Positions 14,001 through 26,669 of a stretch of DNA of 64,000 nt are shown here, piece by piece (position 1 is the first letter of the stretch; each line of letters opens with the position of its first letter). The stretch lies in contig FWCC01000044.1 of NCBI GenBank assembly GCA_900169235.1, forward strand, positions 62,001 to 126,000, in the 5' to 3' direction. The translations under genes and the position numbers were made by a program. The DNA comes from Zarea fungicola (Eukaryota > Ascomycota > Sordariomycetes > Hypocreales > Cordycipitaceae). The notes under the pieces were generated by a model. The model did not search any database. It was not told where the DNA came from and saw only the letters and a list, made by a program, of their open reading frames with translations.

Positions 14001-14195
14001 CCAAAACCAAAAAAGCCCAAGAAAAAGAAAACAAAAAAAGTCAACGCTGAGCTATGTAGAGAATGCAGAAAATTTGCCCACGCCCACTTCGCAGTAAGTA
14101 CTGGAAACAGAGGAATAATACAAATGAATAAAAAAAAAGACAGAATAGTTGTGTTTACACAACTCAACCTCCCGTATTCTCGCCCCACCACCTAC
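11026..14195. other. Long intergenic region, no supported gene
   Basis: Bases 11026-11900 are strongly pyrimidine-rich on the minus strand, as in fungal promoters, and serve the FAR1-type gene. A 249-codon minus-strand frame at 11142-11891 is low-complexity Ser/Leu/Pro and is not accepted. GTAC/TACCTA motifs recur at 12090-12170, 12921-12960 and near 13490. A CAGCA tandem repeat sits at 13411-13438 and an A-rich AAAACC repeat at about 13986-14040. Bases before 14195 are the 3' flank of the LAM-type gene. Confidence 0.55.
13411..13438. repeat. (CAGCA)n microsatellite
   Basis: Five and a half uninterrupted copies of a CAGCA unit are visible. Confidence 0.9.
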
Positions 14196-17100
14196 TTATT
14201 GGGCCGCCTCGTTGCCCTTTTCCTTCTTCCCGTTGTTGTCAATCACCTGTCGCAGGATCTTGAGTTTCTCCTCCGTCACTCGAATCGCTTCTTGAATTTC
14301 ACGCGCGTCCATTCGTGCCTCACGCATTCTTTCTTGCACTGTACGCGGTTCCACTGCCCGCTTCCTGATGCCGTGGCTGTCTGAATCCATCTGCCCGAGC
14401 CCAGTTCGCTCCTCAAGCCAATCCCACAACTCGCTTTCCTCTCGCCGCCACATCTCCTCATACGCTGCGATTCTCAACGGTCCATACAAGTCAAGCATCT
14501 CACCTCGTCCGCTGCCTCCCGCACCAAAGCCGCCGGCGGGCTTACTGGGCGAAAAACCAAAACCAAACCACGACGCAACTAAAAGGCCCACAAGTAGTCC
14601 GTACATAACGTTGCCCGTCAAAACTGGCTTGAGTATGTCCAATATCGGCTCCAGAATACCTCGTATAGGCTCTAATGGACCCCAATGCGCCTTGTGCGTG
14701 TCACTCTTCTTGTTTGCGACATTCGATGCTTCGTTGGCTGCGAGGCTGGCCCTGCCCTTCTTCCCCTTCTTCTTCCCTTTGCCACCATTGGTAAGCGTGC
14801 CGGACCGGCCCCTAGAAGTCACGGCCGCCTTGGCCGAGACAAACAGTTCCTTGCAAAATTGTGCTTGGCCGTCATTTACATTCTTTTCGATTGGGCCCTT
14901 GATCCAGCTCTTGCCCGTCCACTCTGTTGTGTAACTGACTTGCAATCTTGTCGCATTATTCTCAGCCCAAGTAAAACAGTAGCTGGTCTTAACCGTGAAG
15001 AGTGTGCCGGATGGAACTTCGGGTGTCCGTGTCGATAGCACTAGAGTGATCGACTTTTCGTAGTCGAGGCTTTCTAACGTTTCCGTAACGATGCATTTCG
15101 TCTGTTTAGGGCCTAAGGCCGCATAAAGGGGCTTGATGTATGTCCAAGTTCTCGTTGTATTGTCCATGGTCAGGCCCTTCTTCTCGTCAACCTGCACCTC
15201 TAGACATTTTTGGTCCTCCGAGAGCCACTTTGTCATCCAAGCCGCCGACCCAGAGCCAAACAGCAAGTTGTACACTTTTCCTAGAGGAGCGGGAATAATG
15301 TCGTCGCCAACATTCTTGTCATACTGTGTGCTACCCTCAGAAATATCGGTAGGTGCATGTGTTGCAGGCCCGGGGAAATCGGTACCGAGTGGTGGGGAAT
15401 TTGGCGCATCTTTTGTGCCATCTCCGGATGCACCATTAAGAGCCGTCATGGTTGACACTTTACGGCTTACAGCCTTTTCATTGTCCAAATCTGCACCACC
15501 GCTGACCTCCGTTAGCTGTGTGTCCACAAAATCACCATGCTCTTCTTCATCGTAGAAATCGTCATCATCATCCTCGCTTCCATCTTCGGACTCTGAGCCG
15601 ACAGGAGTGTCATTCTCCAGGCCCAAACCCTGAGCATTATCGTCCACCTTTTCTGTCTTATCGCCGCCCGTTCCTTCAAGTTGAACGCCGTTGAGCGAGC
15701 TCTTGAGGGTAGGGTGACCTAGCTTCCAAATATTGACAATCAAATCGTAGGTGGCATCTCTGCTCGTGAAGCTCGCGAAAACGTGTTTGGCGTGCAGTGT
15801 CGAAATCATCAGACCGTTTTTGAAAACCAATGCAGTGCTGCGTTTTTCGACTGAAACAATCTCGTCAAAGCTCATGACGAGAGTAGTTGTCCACCCAAGA
15901 ATATTGCTGCTGAAGCAAAGATGACCTTCCGAAACATAGAGCCGTCCATGTGCCAAGATTTCCCGCTGCAATGCACAACTATAGTCCTCGATCAGGTAGT
16001 CATCGTCCGGAACGCTCTTGAAAAACGAGTGAAAGTCACGGTTCCGCTTCTTGCTCGCAATGGCAAATCCAGTTAGCTTGGGGGCACCCAATGTTGGCGT
16101 TGACTGCAACGGGGCGCCAGGCAGACCAATTGTCGCACCGGTCGTCACGGAACTGCCTCTCTTTCTATGCGGTTTTAGAGCACTCCGGACACTTGAGCTT
16201 CTGTTGACGCTGAACTTTGGATCGCCAACGTCCTCCATGAACTCATCCCCGTTCACCGATTCGATGACCGAGCGCGGCCTACTAACTGGTTCGTCGCTTG
16301 GCAAATCACTATGCGGCTCTACTGGCGCCGATTCGGACCTCGCTCGTGTGTCGACAATATCCGGAAATCTAGCGCTGGCGGGGCTTGCGACATTGCTAGG
16401 GGCATCCGAGAGGCCAAGTTGACTGAGGCTCAGCTCCCCAGTACCGAGTGTCTGAATAGCAGAGCTACGCTGATCGAGTCTCGTTGGCTGTGGAGTAGTT
16501 TCTTCAGGGTTGTGTTGCGATGACATGCTGATATCATCTTCAGGCTGATCAAGGGCCTCTAGGCTGGCAGATTTTGAGCTCGTTGCCTTGTTTTTTTGAT
16601 TACCGATGCCGATTCCTGTTCCAGGCATATTGTTGCTTAGAGTTGTAGCCGCGCTCTGGGCGGCGGATATTACGGAAGAGAAGAAGCTAGCTGCACTCGG
16701 TGTTGTGGCACTGCCTTCCGCCTCGGAACTAGGCGTAAGAGGTACAGACGTTATGCTGGACAGCTTGCTTGGCCCTATGGCGGCTCCTCCCGATTTGCTT
16801 CTCCTGTGAATGCTCATATTTCGCGTTGGCGAACCCGTTTCTGCGGGAATCTTGCCTGCAAAAGAAGCCCGCTTGTCGGACGAAGGGAGAGAGCTCTTGA
16901 TGCCGAGGCCAAAGTCGGTAGGCGTGGGGGGAGTGTTGACAATGGCTGGGCCAGGCCGGTCGCCATTTGGAGGTGTCCGTGGCGCCTCAACGTCGAGTTT
17001 AGGTGCTTGGCCCCGCGTGTCTCGCTCGTGAGCAGCCAGCTTGGCGGGTACCGGAACGTCGGGGAGCATTACTGACGAAGCGGGCTCTGGGTGGTCCGTC

Positions 17101-17949
17101 TTTTCGTTTTTGTTGGGCCTCCGCCAGACGCTGCGGCTGGTGCGAGATGAGGACCGAATCTTGGGTGGCGAATCGAGGTGAGCAGCCTGCACTGCAGGGG
17201 ATGACGTTGTGAGATAGTTGACCAGCGACGGGTGATTGGAGGGCTGTGGTCGCACGGGCCGTGGCAGCGATGACGAGCGTTGGCTAGAGACGCAATGTTA
17301 GGGATGCTGAACACGCGGAAGCTTTTGTCATCTGCGACGAGCTGACGACAACATGAGAGAAACAGAGTATAGGTGGCAATGAACCGGCGGCATGAAAAAG
17401 AAGAGTAATGTTTTTTTTTTAGAAGAAGAAGAAGGGAGGATTGGCAATTGGGGTTTTCAGGATCAACTGGGAGCCGTTGCGTTGCCCAGGTCAGACGCTG
17501 GCGTAATCAGACCTGTACGGAAAAGCTGGGGCGGGGGCTTTGCTCGTCCCAGGCCACGTTTGATGCAAGAGTCGCCAGGCTAAATGTTAACGCTAACTAC
17601 GCCAACTCTGGCCTCGAGATGCCTCATGGCACCGTCTTTTAAGCAAGCCCTGACGCACATGGGTGACGGGAGATATATATAAAAAAACAAGAAATAAGAG
17701 GTAAACTTACAGGTCCTCAACACTGCGGCCCGCATCAGCGCTTGAATCGTAGGATGCAAAGCTTCTGTCGTCGGCCTCGTCTGTGAACTCGCGGTCCTCG
17801 TCATTGTCGTTGCCATATATTGACCGGCTGCCACTACTTGACAGCGGCCTGTCCGTTGTTTCATCTGCCTTGCTCCTCTTGGTTTTCTGCTTGCGTCGCG
17901 CCGTAAGCGACTTGGGCAGAAGCTTGCCAAGCCCGTTGTGGCTCTCCAT
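14196..17949 (-). CDS. GRAM-VASt membrane protein, LAM/Ltc sterol-transfer family
   Basis: Members of this family sit in the ER at membrane contact sites and carry sterols to or from the plasma membrane or other organelles. Exons are 17711-17949 and 14196-17283, 1,108 residues. The N-terminal exon begins MESHNGLGKLLPKS and ends in phase 2. The 427-bp intron (17284-17710) has donor GTAAGT, branch CCCTAAC and acceptor CTAG, and joins SVEDL to QRSSSLPRP. Residues up to about 490 are Ser/Pro-rich and likely disordered. A GRAM domain follows at about 494-601, then an acidic linker, a VASt lipid-binding domain at about 749-901, and one transmembrane segment at about 971-990 (YGLLVGLLVASWFGFGF). A short coiled coil ends the protein. 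An open frame starting with GTG at 17255 continues upstream and is only part of exon 2. The exact sterol-transfer role is inferred from the family. Confidence 0.9.
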
Positions 17950-18695
17950 AGCAAGCTAGACGCGCCTGCTATGGTGGGATATGATGTACGAAATAGTTGC
18001 AAGAGGGACTTTGTTTCGGTACCCTTCTCCTTGCCCTGCCTTGCAGAAATGACACGACGGTTACCTCCTTGCAAGGGTACGTCTGTCCAACTGTCTGTTT
18101 CGGTGGTGGCCCCTGTTACCAACACGCTGCTCTCTGTTGTGGGGTGGTGGAATTCGCCTGTGAAGCGGCTACTAATAATAACGCCAGCTATTTAATAAAA
18201 GCTACTAGGTATGTAAGGTAGTTAGCGCCACTCTTAGTTAGTATCGCTAGAATGTGTAAAATTACTAGTACCACGAATAGAATGGTGCTTTGCCCACGGC
18301 GATAAGCAAACGTGTCTGCACCACGCCTTGAGCCAAGCATGAAGCACCAAAGACGTAACAATGACAGCGAAAGAGCAGAAGAGAGTCAAGCCATATGAGG
18401 CAAGATGTCGGAAGTCGCTCGCAGTTCTTCAAAGCTTCCTTTGTTATGCCGTCATCATTACCCATACAGCTCTTCCAACATCGTTAGCTGCCTCGGTGGG
18501 GGGCAATTGGAACCCGCCACCGCCACACATCGTGCCACCCACCACAAACCGTGGCCAATGCACCGTCTCAAACTTGAAATATGTCATTCATTCATTAGCT
18601 AAGTTTTCATCATCGCCACAAAACAAATTACCAGCAAAGCCATACATCTGCCAAAACACTTGGGTAGCAACCGATTATCCCCTCTGTGGCAATTC
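17950..18695. other. Intergenic region between two minus-strand genes
   Basis: This holds the promoter of the LAM-type gene, upstream of 17949, and the 3' end of the F-box-like gene. No convincing coding frame, RNA gene or repeat is seen. Confidence 0.5.
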
Positions 18696-20180
18696 TTACA
18701 TCTCCTCATCCGAATCATACGAGTCATCATCATCGTCATCGTCATCATCCATCAAAAAGTCCAGGAACGAGGCTCCAGGGTGCGATTCACCACAGCAAGG
18801 GCACAAGTTGCTATCCGTATCCGAGCTTGCCCCATCAATCTCATAGCCGCTCAACCTTGAGAACTCAATCCACTGTCGCTCGAAGCTGTCGCGCGATGTC
18901 GGCACTCGCTTCCACATTACAGTCGCACCTGGTCGCGTCGATGGAGGATGGCCTTTTTCTTCAGGAGCAGGTGGAAGAATTCCAAGCTTTGGGCGATGCC
19001 AGCCACTAAGTGGGCTCTCCTGGTCATGCCCATCATCCATATCTACGTCGTCCCCGTCCTCTGCTTTCCAGGCGCGGATGATTCTTGCACACCACTTGCT
19101 TTCGGATAACTCCTGCAAGTGCTTTCTATGAGCCATGAATGAGGCAGGCCCATCCAGATAGAGACCCTCATCTTTGAGCATACCGCTCAGTTCTGCTGAT
19201 GCTTTCATTCCTGCGTCATCAAACGGCATGCCAGTAACCTGCAACTCATTGAGCGTGCACCCTAGCTCATGGGATGTGATGCCGTGGAGTTCAGAGCCAG
19301 AAAACGGGATAAGTTCGTCTGAAAAGTTGACAAGATCTAGGCGGAGCATTGTCAAGTTTGGTAACAGCTTTGGCCTGGCCTTGGATTTATCCCGATGTGT
19401 GGAATCATAGGGAGCGCGCAGTGCCGCGAGGAAATCCACAATCTGGCTCCAAGTGTAGCATCGGAAACCGCCTCTAACCAGGAGAGACTCACGAGGACGC
19501 ATGTAAACCCGTAGAGGCTGGTCCTTCTTCAGATCTGCGTGATAACCAACGTCAAGTTTATGACGACGACGTTGATCGTCGTAATATCTTGCAATCACAC
19601 GTAAGGTGATGCTCTCAATTGGATGGCGGAAGTGAGCATTTAATTCACCAAAGTTTTGCAGCGACTGCGGTGACGTAAAAACGAAGCGGTTGCACTCCCA
19701 CAGATAGCGTGTACCCTCGGCATGCATGGCGCTGCACGTCGCAAGAAAACCGATTGCAATCTGATTTCCTCTATCTTTCTCCACGTCCGAGATATTCTCA
19801 GGGATAAGTGGTGATAGAGGATCAATAATTGGGTGTGGGCTAGTCATCGCGAACTTGAGAACACGAAGCAAGACTTCTGTAGGTAGCCGAGGTCCTGAAG
19901 TATCAGTGCCTACATTAGATGACCGAGTCTTGCGGCGCCCGGGCTCTACTGCAGACATATGATTTTGTGATACCGACGACCAAGGAATACCATGTTGTCG
20001 AAGTAGCCTTTTGAGGCGAAGGTTCTCTTGAGTCAGAGAACGGTTTGAACGATGCAGGGTGAGATTGTACAGAGCCTCTGCCTGATCATCCTTATCCCGA
20101 CACTCCCAAGGCACAATGCCCTGCTCAAATTAGCCGTTTTGCAATTCAACAGATATTGGGGGCAGACTTACCGAAGACAT
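18696..20180 (-). CDS. F-box-like protein with acidic C-terminus
   Basis: Likely an adaptor-type protein of a fungus-specific family; substrate and function are unknown. I propose a 9-nt first exon (20172-20180, Met-Ser-Ser), an intron 20121-20171 (GTAAGT to GCAG, branch GGCTAAT) and a main exon 18696-20120, giving 477 residues. Without the mini-exon the long frame has only a GTG start, which supports the split model. Residues about 22-45 are leucine-heptad-like (SLTQENLRLKRLLRQHGI). An F-box-like segment follows at about 75-130 (PRLPTEVLLRVLKFA, then TRYLWECNRFVF). The C-terminus carries a CPCCGESH cysteine cluster and a run of nine Asp residues before the stop. No enzymatic motif is seen. 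Confidence 0.75.
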
Positions 20181-22242
20181 CGTTGTTGTGCTGGGAGAGT
20201 TTGGTTTCCCGTTGATGCAGACAAGGAAGAGACGGAAAATTAAATCGAAATAGCTCAAAAAGAATAAATTTCACCGTTTGTTCAACGGGGCAGTTGCAGA
20301 TGTGCTTGCGGATGCGAGGTGGCCAGCTCCAAAACAAACGAAGGACGGCGGGATGTGCTAAGTGTGTGACCAAGACAGCCCGAGGAAATCAGTACGGAAA
20401 AAATAATCAAATGCCTGCTGCAGCGATTATTCAGAGCCGAGATGGCGGTCTGGAAGACATCAAACACGGAAGCCTGCACAGGGGCGAATGTGAATCACGA
20501 AGCCGTTATCCGTTAGGTACTGAATAGGGTTTACAAACTGGCAGGCGTATGGCCAGACCTTGCTCGCACAACGAAACTGGTGGCAACACCTTGAGATCGG
20601 AGTTTGCGGCTAAAAATTGTGTGTATGATTGAGAGAAGATTCTGACCTATTACGGAGGCTGGGTCAGGATGCTGGATGCGGATAAAGAAAAGTCGAATGA
20701 CTGACAATATTTATATTACGTTGGGTCGTTTGCACTTTCCCAATGGAACCGCCAGCTGCCAGCTGGCAGATGGGTGGTAAATAACGGGTAAAAGGCTCGC
20801 TGCTGGCGCCAAATCACCTGACAGTGAGTGAGTGGCCTTGAGAGTATGGTGTACAAAGGCACTGGGTGGTGCCCAGAAGCAGCAGCCTGGGATCTTCACA
20901 GTTTGGTAATTCGCGGAGCAAAATTTTGAATGAAATGGTAAAGATTCGACCAGCTGCTCATGTGCTACGTTTCTTGCCAAGGGGGTCAAATAATGCACTC
21001 ATTGGCTCTCGTGAGAGTGGTACAGCTGGAGATCTTGCTTACCAGCACATGGTAGAGGTTTGATCCTCCAGGTCCACACTCACTACCTTATAGTACCAAC
21101 AAACGGTGTACCTGAATGTATCCGTTTACACCTAGGTTAGTTAGTACATACCTACTGGTGGGTACGGACTACCTACTAGGTACTTGGTACATACATACTA
21201 TAACTAGTAGTGGTGCCAGTTTTTTGGCCGCCAAATGGCAACGCTGCGTTAGTCAGCGACTTCCCTTCGCAGCTTGTTGGCCTTGATAGCCTCAAGAGAT
21301 TGCCCATGCCTTCACAACGGATGAGGCGCGATTCTGTAAGAGAAGAGTCAAGTTGCAAATATAAATTCGATACATTCAGAGATTCATCTTGACGAGGAAC
21401 ATCGATACGTACCTGGTCTCTCACTCTTGCTTCGTCTGTTCGCGGCCACACTGTGCAGAGTGTTTTTTTTAGGACGCTCAGGTATATAATCTAACGCAAC
21501 GTACTGAGTGCGGTACAAAGAGCTGGAGTCAAGAGTTGCGGGATACGTAGTCAAGTGGCAGGCAGACAGGTTCGGGAACAAATATGGAATCGGCTGTAAT
21601 TGCCTAGGGATAATAGTACACGGACGCGGAGACAGACACACAGACACACAGACACAGAGACACGCAATACGCGCATGCAAATGCTGACGTACCGTCGAGC
21701 ATCACCATTAACGACTCGACGGCAGCACTGTTGCTGTTGTCCCGTTCTTAATCGCTATTGCTGTCCGTATACAAAGAGATATCCGCGTTTACTTGTCTTA
21801 AAAGGTTGAAGTATGACGAAGTTGGATCTTTACTTGCAAAATCAATAATTGGATTATGGGCATTGAAGCGACTTCGGTGACTTGGCGGGGCAGGTTTCTC
21901 GCCCGTTGCGTCATATGCAAAGTTTTTGCTAAGACCAAGCTTAGTCACTACATGCCCCGGACATCTCGCTTTATCCTGTGATTCCTGTAAAGGAGCCCCT
22001 TCCTGTAGCCCCGGCCACTAAAAATATAATTCACCGGCACCGGAAGTGGGAGGGGCTGACTCACGAGTGTGTGCGCAGTGTACATAAAACTCTGGCGGGG
22101 AAAGTTTTTTGCACGCCTCAACCACACTCTGGACCACAATCTCAACCACACTCTGAATACCCAATTGGCATTTCGAAATCAGTCCCGGTCCAATTCCAGA
22201 ACCACCTCTTCGTCGAATTTCAATCTGCGAGCGACGTTCAAC
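20181..22242. other. Intergenic region, about 2 kb
   Basis: The left part is the promoter of the F-box-like gene and the right part that of homocitrate synthase. A GTAC/TACCTA cluster lies at 21090-21205 and an ACAG-type microsatellite near 21632-21662. A TGACTCA element is described separately. No gene is supported. Confidence 0.55.
22057..22063. promoter_or_regulatory. Cross-pathway control element TGACTCA (CPC1/CpcA/Gcn4 site)
   Basis: A perfect TGACTCA palindrome lies about 180 bases before the homocitrate synthase ATG. Gcn4-type bZIP factors bind this sequence upstream of amino-acid biosynthesis genes in ascomycetes. Position and target gene fit that role; binding is inferred. Confidence 0.6.
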
Positions 22243-24253
<2,011 letters not shown>

Positions 24254-24985
24254 GATGCATTGTGCATTAGACATTGCGGTTCGGGCGGGAATAATCGTCC
24301 ATAAAATTGTATAAGTGATTTAGAGCAGGAGCATCAAAAGTGATATTGAAGTCTTGAATTGTAACCAGGAAGAGAGTGACAAAAAGCAATAAATTCACCA
24401 CGTCTTCCAGGATGAGCCTGAAATATCCAGATGTCTGGCAGCTGAAAACCCGGAGTCTATAAAAAAAACACCTCATAAGCATTCGATTCCTTGATGCTAA
24501 TTCACTGAACGTGGAAGCTGCAAGCATATCTAGTGAGTGGCAAGCCGCGAGGCAGAGAGTGGATTTTACTAGGCTCCAAGCCTCCAACATTCCCAAGACA
24601 GCCAAGGCACCTCCCCAATGTGGTAAATGCTTTTGCCAGTATCCACAATGTTTTCGATGCCATCGTGGCGTTGAGTCACTATTATTGCCTAAGCAAGGGT
24701 TCACTGGTAAGATGCTGCTACGTAATATGCTCCGCTCAGGCTCTGTGACCGATAACGTTGCATACCTGTATCTTTGTTAGATTACCTGTACGCGGGTTAA
24801 AAGCAGCGCCGCTCATGCTCCACAACGAAAAAACGGATTTTGGAGAAGCTGAAGTGTTAGAGTGTGGCTATTGGGGCAGGCACTAACTCGCCGACAGGTT
24901 AATCAACATGTCTACTATTGATACTAAACTAAAATACAAATCATCATATTGACAGAGCAAATACCATCGTGACCTCTTTGACGAT
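24254..24985. other. Convergent intergenic region
   Basis: This is the shared 3' flank of homocitrate synthase (plus) and the Zn2Cys6 regulator (minus). It is AT-rich with no accepted coding frame or repeat. Confidence 0.5.
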
Positions 24986-26209
24986 TCATCCAATATCATC
25001 TTGAATTCTGTTGATTGTCCTCTCGACCTCCTCTACGATGCGGAAACACGGCGTCAGTGTCTTTGCTGCCGGGTTCCGTGGACAAATGTCCAGTGGATCG
25101 AGGTCAACCTCGTTTTCTTCCTTCCAGCATCGGCCTTCGGCGCTGGGGCAGGTTTCATGCCCAATACTATGTCTATCCTGCTGCCGGAGAGAGAATTGGC
25201 GGCCAAGGGCGGAAAGACGCTGCGCATCCGTACGCAGGCCGTGTATGACAATCTCCTGGAATTGCACGTCACCAATTTCAAAGCTCAGCAGCGCACTCGC
25301 CTCGTCGCCAGGCGAAAAGTATACCGTCTTCGCCTCGTCGTTTGACTGTGCACGTGTATCCCTTACCCACCGTAGATAGCTCTGGTAGCCTAAACCGAGC
25401 TCGACCATAAGGCGCCCGATGAGAAGCACGTTTTGGATTGTGATTCGGGGCGGTTTGGCCAGGTTATAGCACACAGGACACGCGAGCAGCGTTTCAAAGA
25501 GATCGACGCCAAAACGGAGCCTGTGGAGAATCATATGAGATGAAGGTGTTTGTTTCAGTAACCGAATCGTCTTGAAGACGTCTTGAGCGCATCCACAGGA
25601 TGGCGTCGCCGGCGTGGCCACCGCGTCTGGCACCAGCTCAGGGACAATGTCGTCTTGCGTAGTGGCGGTATCGGAGGTGCTCTGCCCAAGCATTCCAAAG
25701 TAGTCGTCATTGCCGGCCAACTCACCATGTTGCGCATTTGGATCAATCTCTGTCAGTAGATGGCCAATGTCGCAAGAATTTGCAAGGCCGTCGAACAGGG
25801 ACGAGGAGAATTCCAGGAGCCCGCATGGATCGGGACGAGTTTGCTCGCTGGCAAACCCATAACCCCGCTGTTGCTGCTGATGCCGCGCCTGCCGTTGCTG
25901 CTGTTCTTGCTGATGGGAGGGACATGGTCTCACGTTTTGACGTTCCCAAATATCATACTCGGACTGCGGTGGTGGCAACAGCACAGTAGCTGCGATCCTT
26001 TTCCTTGGCCGTCCTGGCGCACCCTTCTCGCGGAATTTACATCTCAGAGACAAAGCCACGCAGCGCGAACAACCCGTCTTCTCTCCGGAGCATTTTAGTT
26101 TTCGTGATCCTGTGAAGGCATCAGATGTCAGCATCGTATAAAAGGGGCAGCTCTCTAGGCACTAACGGCATAATTCACAAGAGTGCCGTTTCTGGCGCTC
26201 CGCATTCAT
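24986..26209 (-). CDS. AflR-like Zn2Cys6 transcription factor
   Basis: A short binuclear zinc-cluster regulator, 388 residues. Exon 1 is 26167-26209 (MNAERQKRHSCELC) and exon 2 is 24986-26109. The 57-bp intron 26110-26166 (GTTAGT to CACAG) splits the zinc cluster itself. The joined motif is C-X2-C-X6-C-X6-C-X2-C-X6-C (CELCRSRKLKC, then CSRC and LRC), the canonical spacing, followed by a basic GRPRKR linker. Residues about 190-265 (around CGCAQDVFKTIRLLKQ and LLACPVCYNLAKPP) resemble the aflatoxin-regulator C-terminal domain. There is a Gln-rich stretch near residue 90. Such regulators usually control nearby secondary-metabolite or accessory genes. It is divergent from the tetra-rhodanese gene, with 460 bp between the two starts, and probably controls it. 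Confidence 0.85.
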
Positions 26210-26669
26210 TTTGGCATTGTACCCCGCTTATTGGGAGGCGGAATAAAAGAACGAAGCCTAGAAATCGGTCCGCAAGATTTATTATTGTTGCAGCAATTTC
26301 GGCAGTGTATGCGGGACCCAGGCACTCTGAACCCAAAGTATGTGCGTTCAGGCTGCGAACAAGGTCGACCAAAGAACGTTTCGAGCCGGTTCATGCTAAC
26401 TCTACATGGTCTCATAGCACTTTGCCATGGCGCCATATCAGGCCTCACGGTTGGACACTCCACTGAGGGCCATGGAAGGCTTGACTTTGACATCATTCCC
26501 ACGCGCGGGCATGTATCCACAAACATAACTAACGCCGTTTTGACAAGGCTGGCTCGCCATCGGACCATTTTGATAACCACATTGACCAAAAAGGTCCGAC
26601 GGAATGTATTCAATGCATATAGCTGCATAGGCTTCCTGTAGCTGGCCTAGGATATCCTAAGATGCTTAC
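26210..26669. promoter_or_regulatory. Divergent promoter with three GGTCCG/CGGACC sites
   Basis: This region lies between the zinc-cluster gene (left) and the tetra-rhodanese gene (right). CGGTCCG occurs at 26266-26272, CGGACC at 26561-26566 and GGTCCG at 26593-26598. The last two form an inverted pair 26 bases apart. About 0.2 copies of this six-mer would be expected by chance on both strands. CGG-containing sites are typical of Zn2Cys6 factors; binding by the adjacent regulator is inference. Confidence 0.45.

Noticed and set aside
14196..17255. GTG-started single-exon version of the LAM-type gene
   Set aside because: The frame continues upstream of the GTG to a good acceptor, and an upstream exon with ATG joins in phase.
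22069..22242. N-terminal extension of homocitrate synthase from ATG at 22069
   Set aside because: In frame and nearly free of acidic residues, so a mitochondrial presequence was considered. The normal fungal start resembles MCGTDTE at 22243, and a TGACTCA promoter element lies at 22057, so the extension is probably leader.
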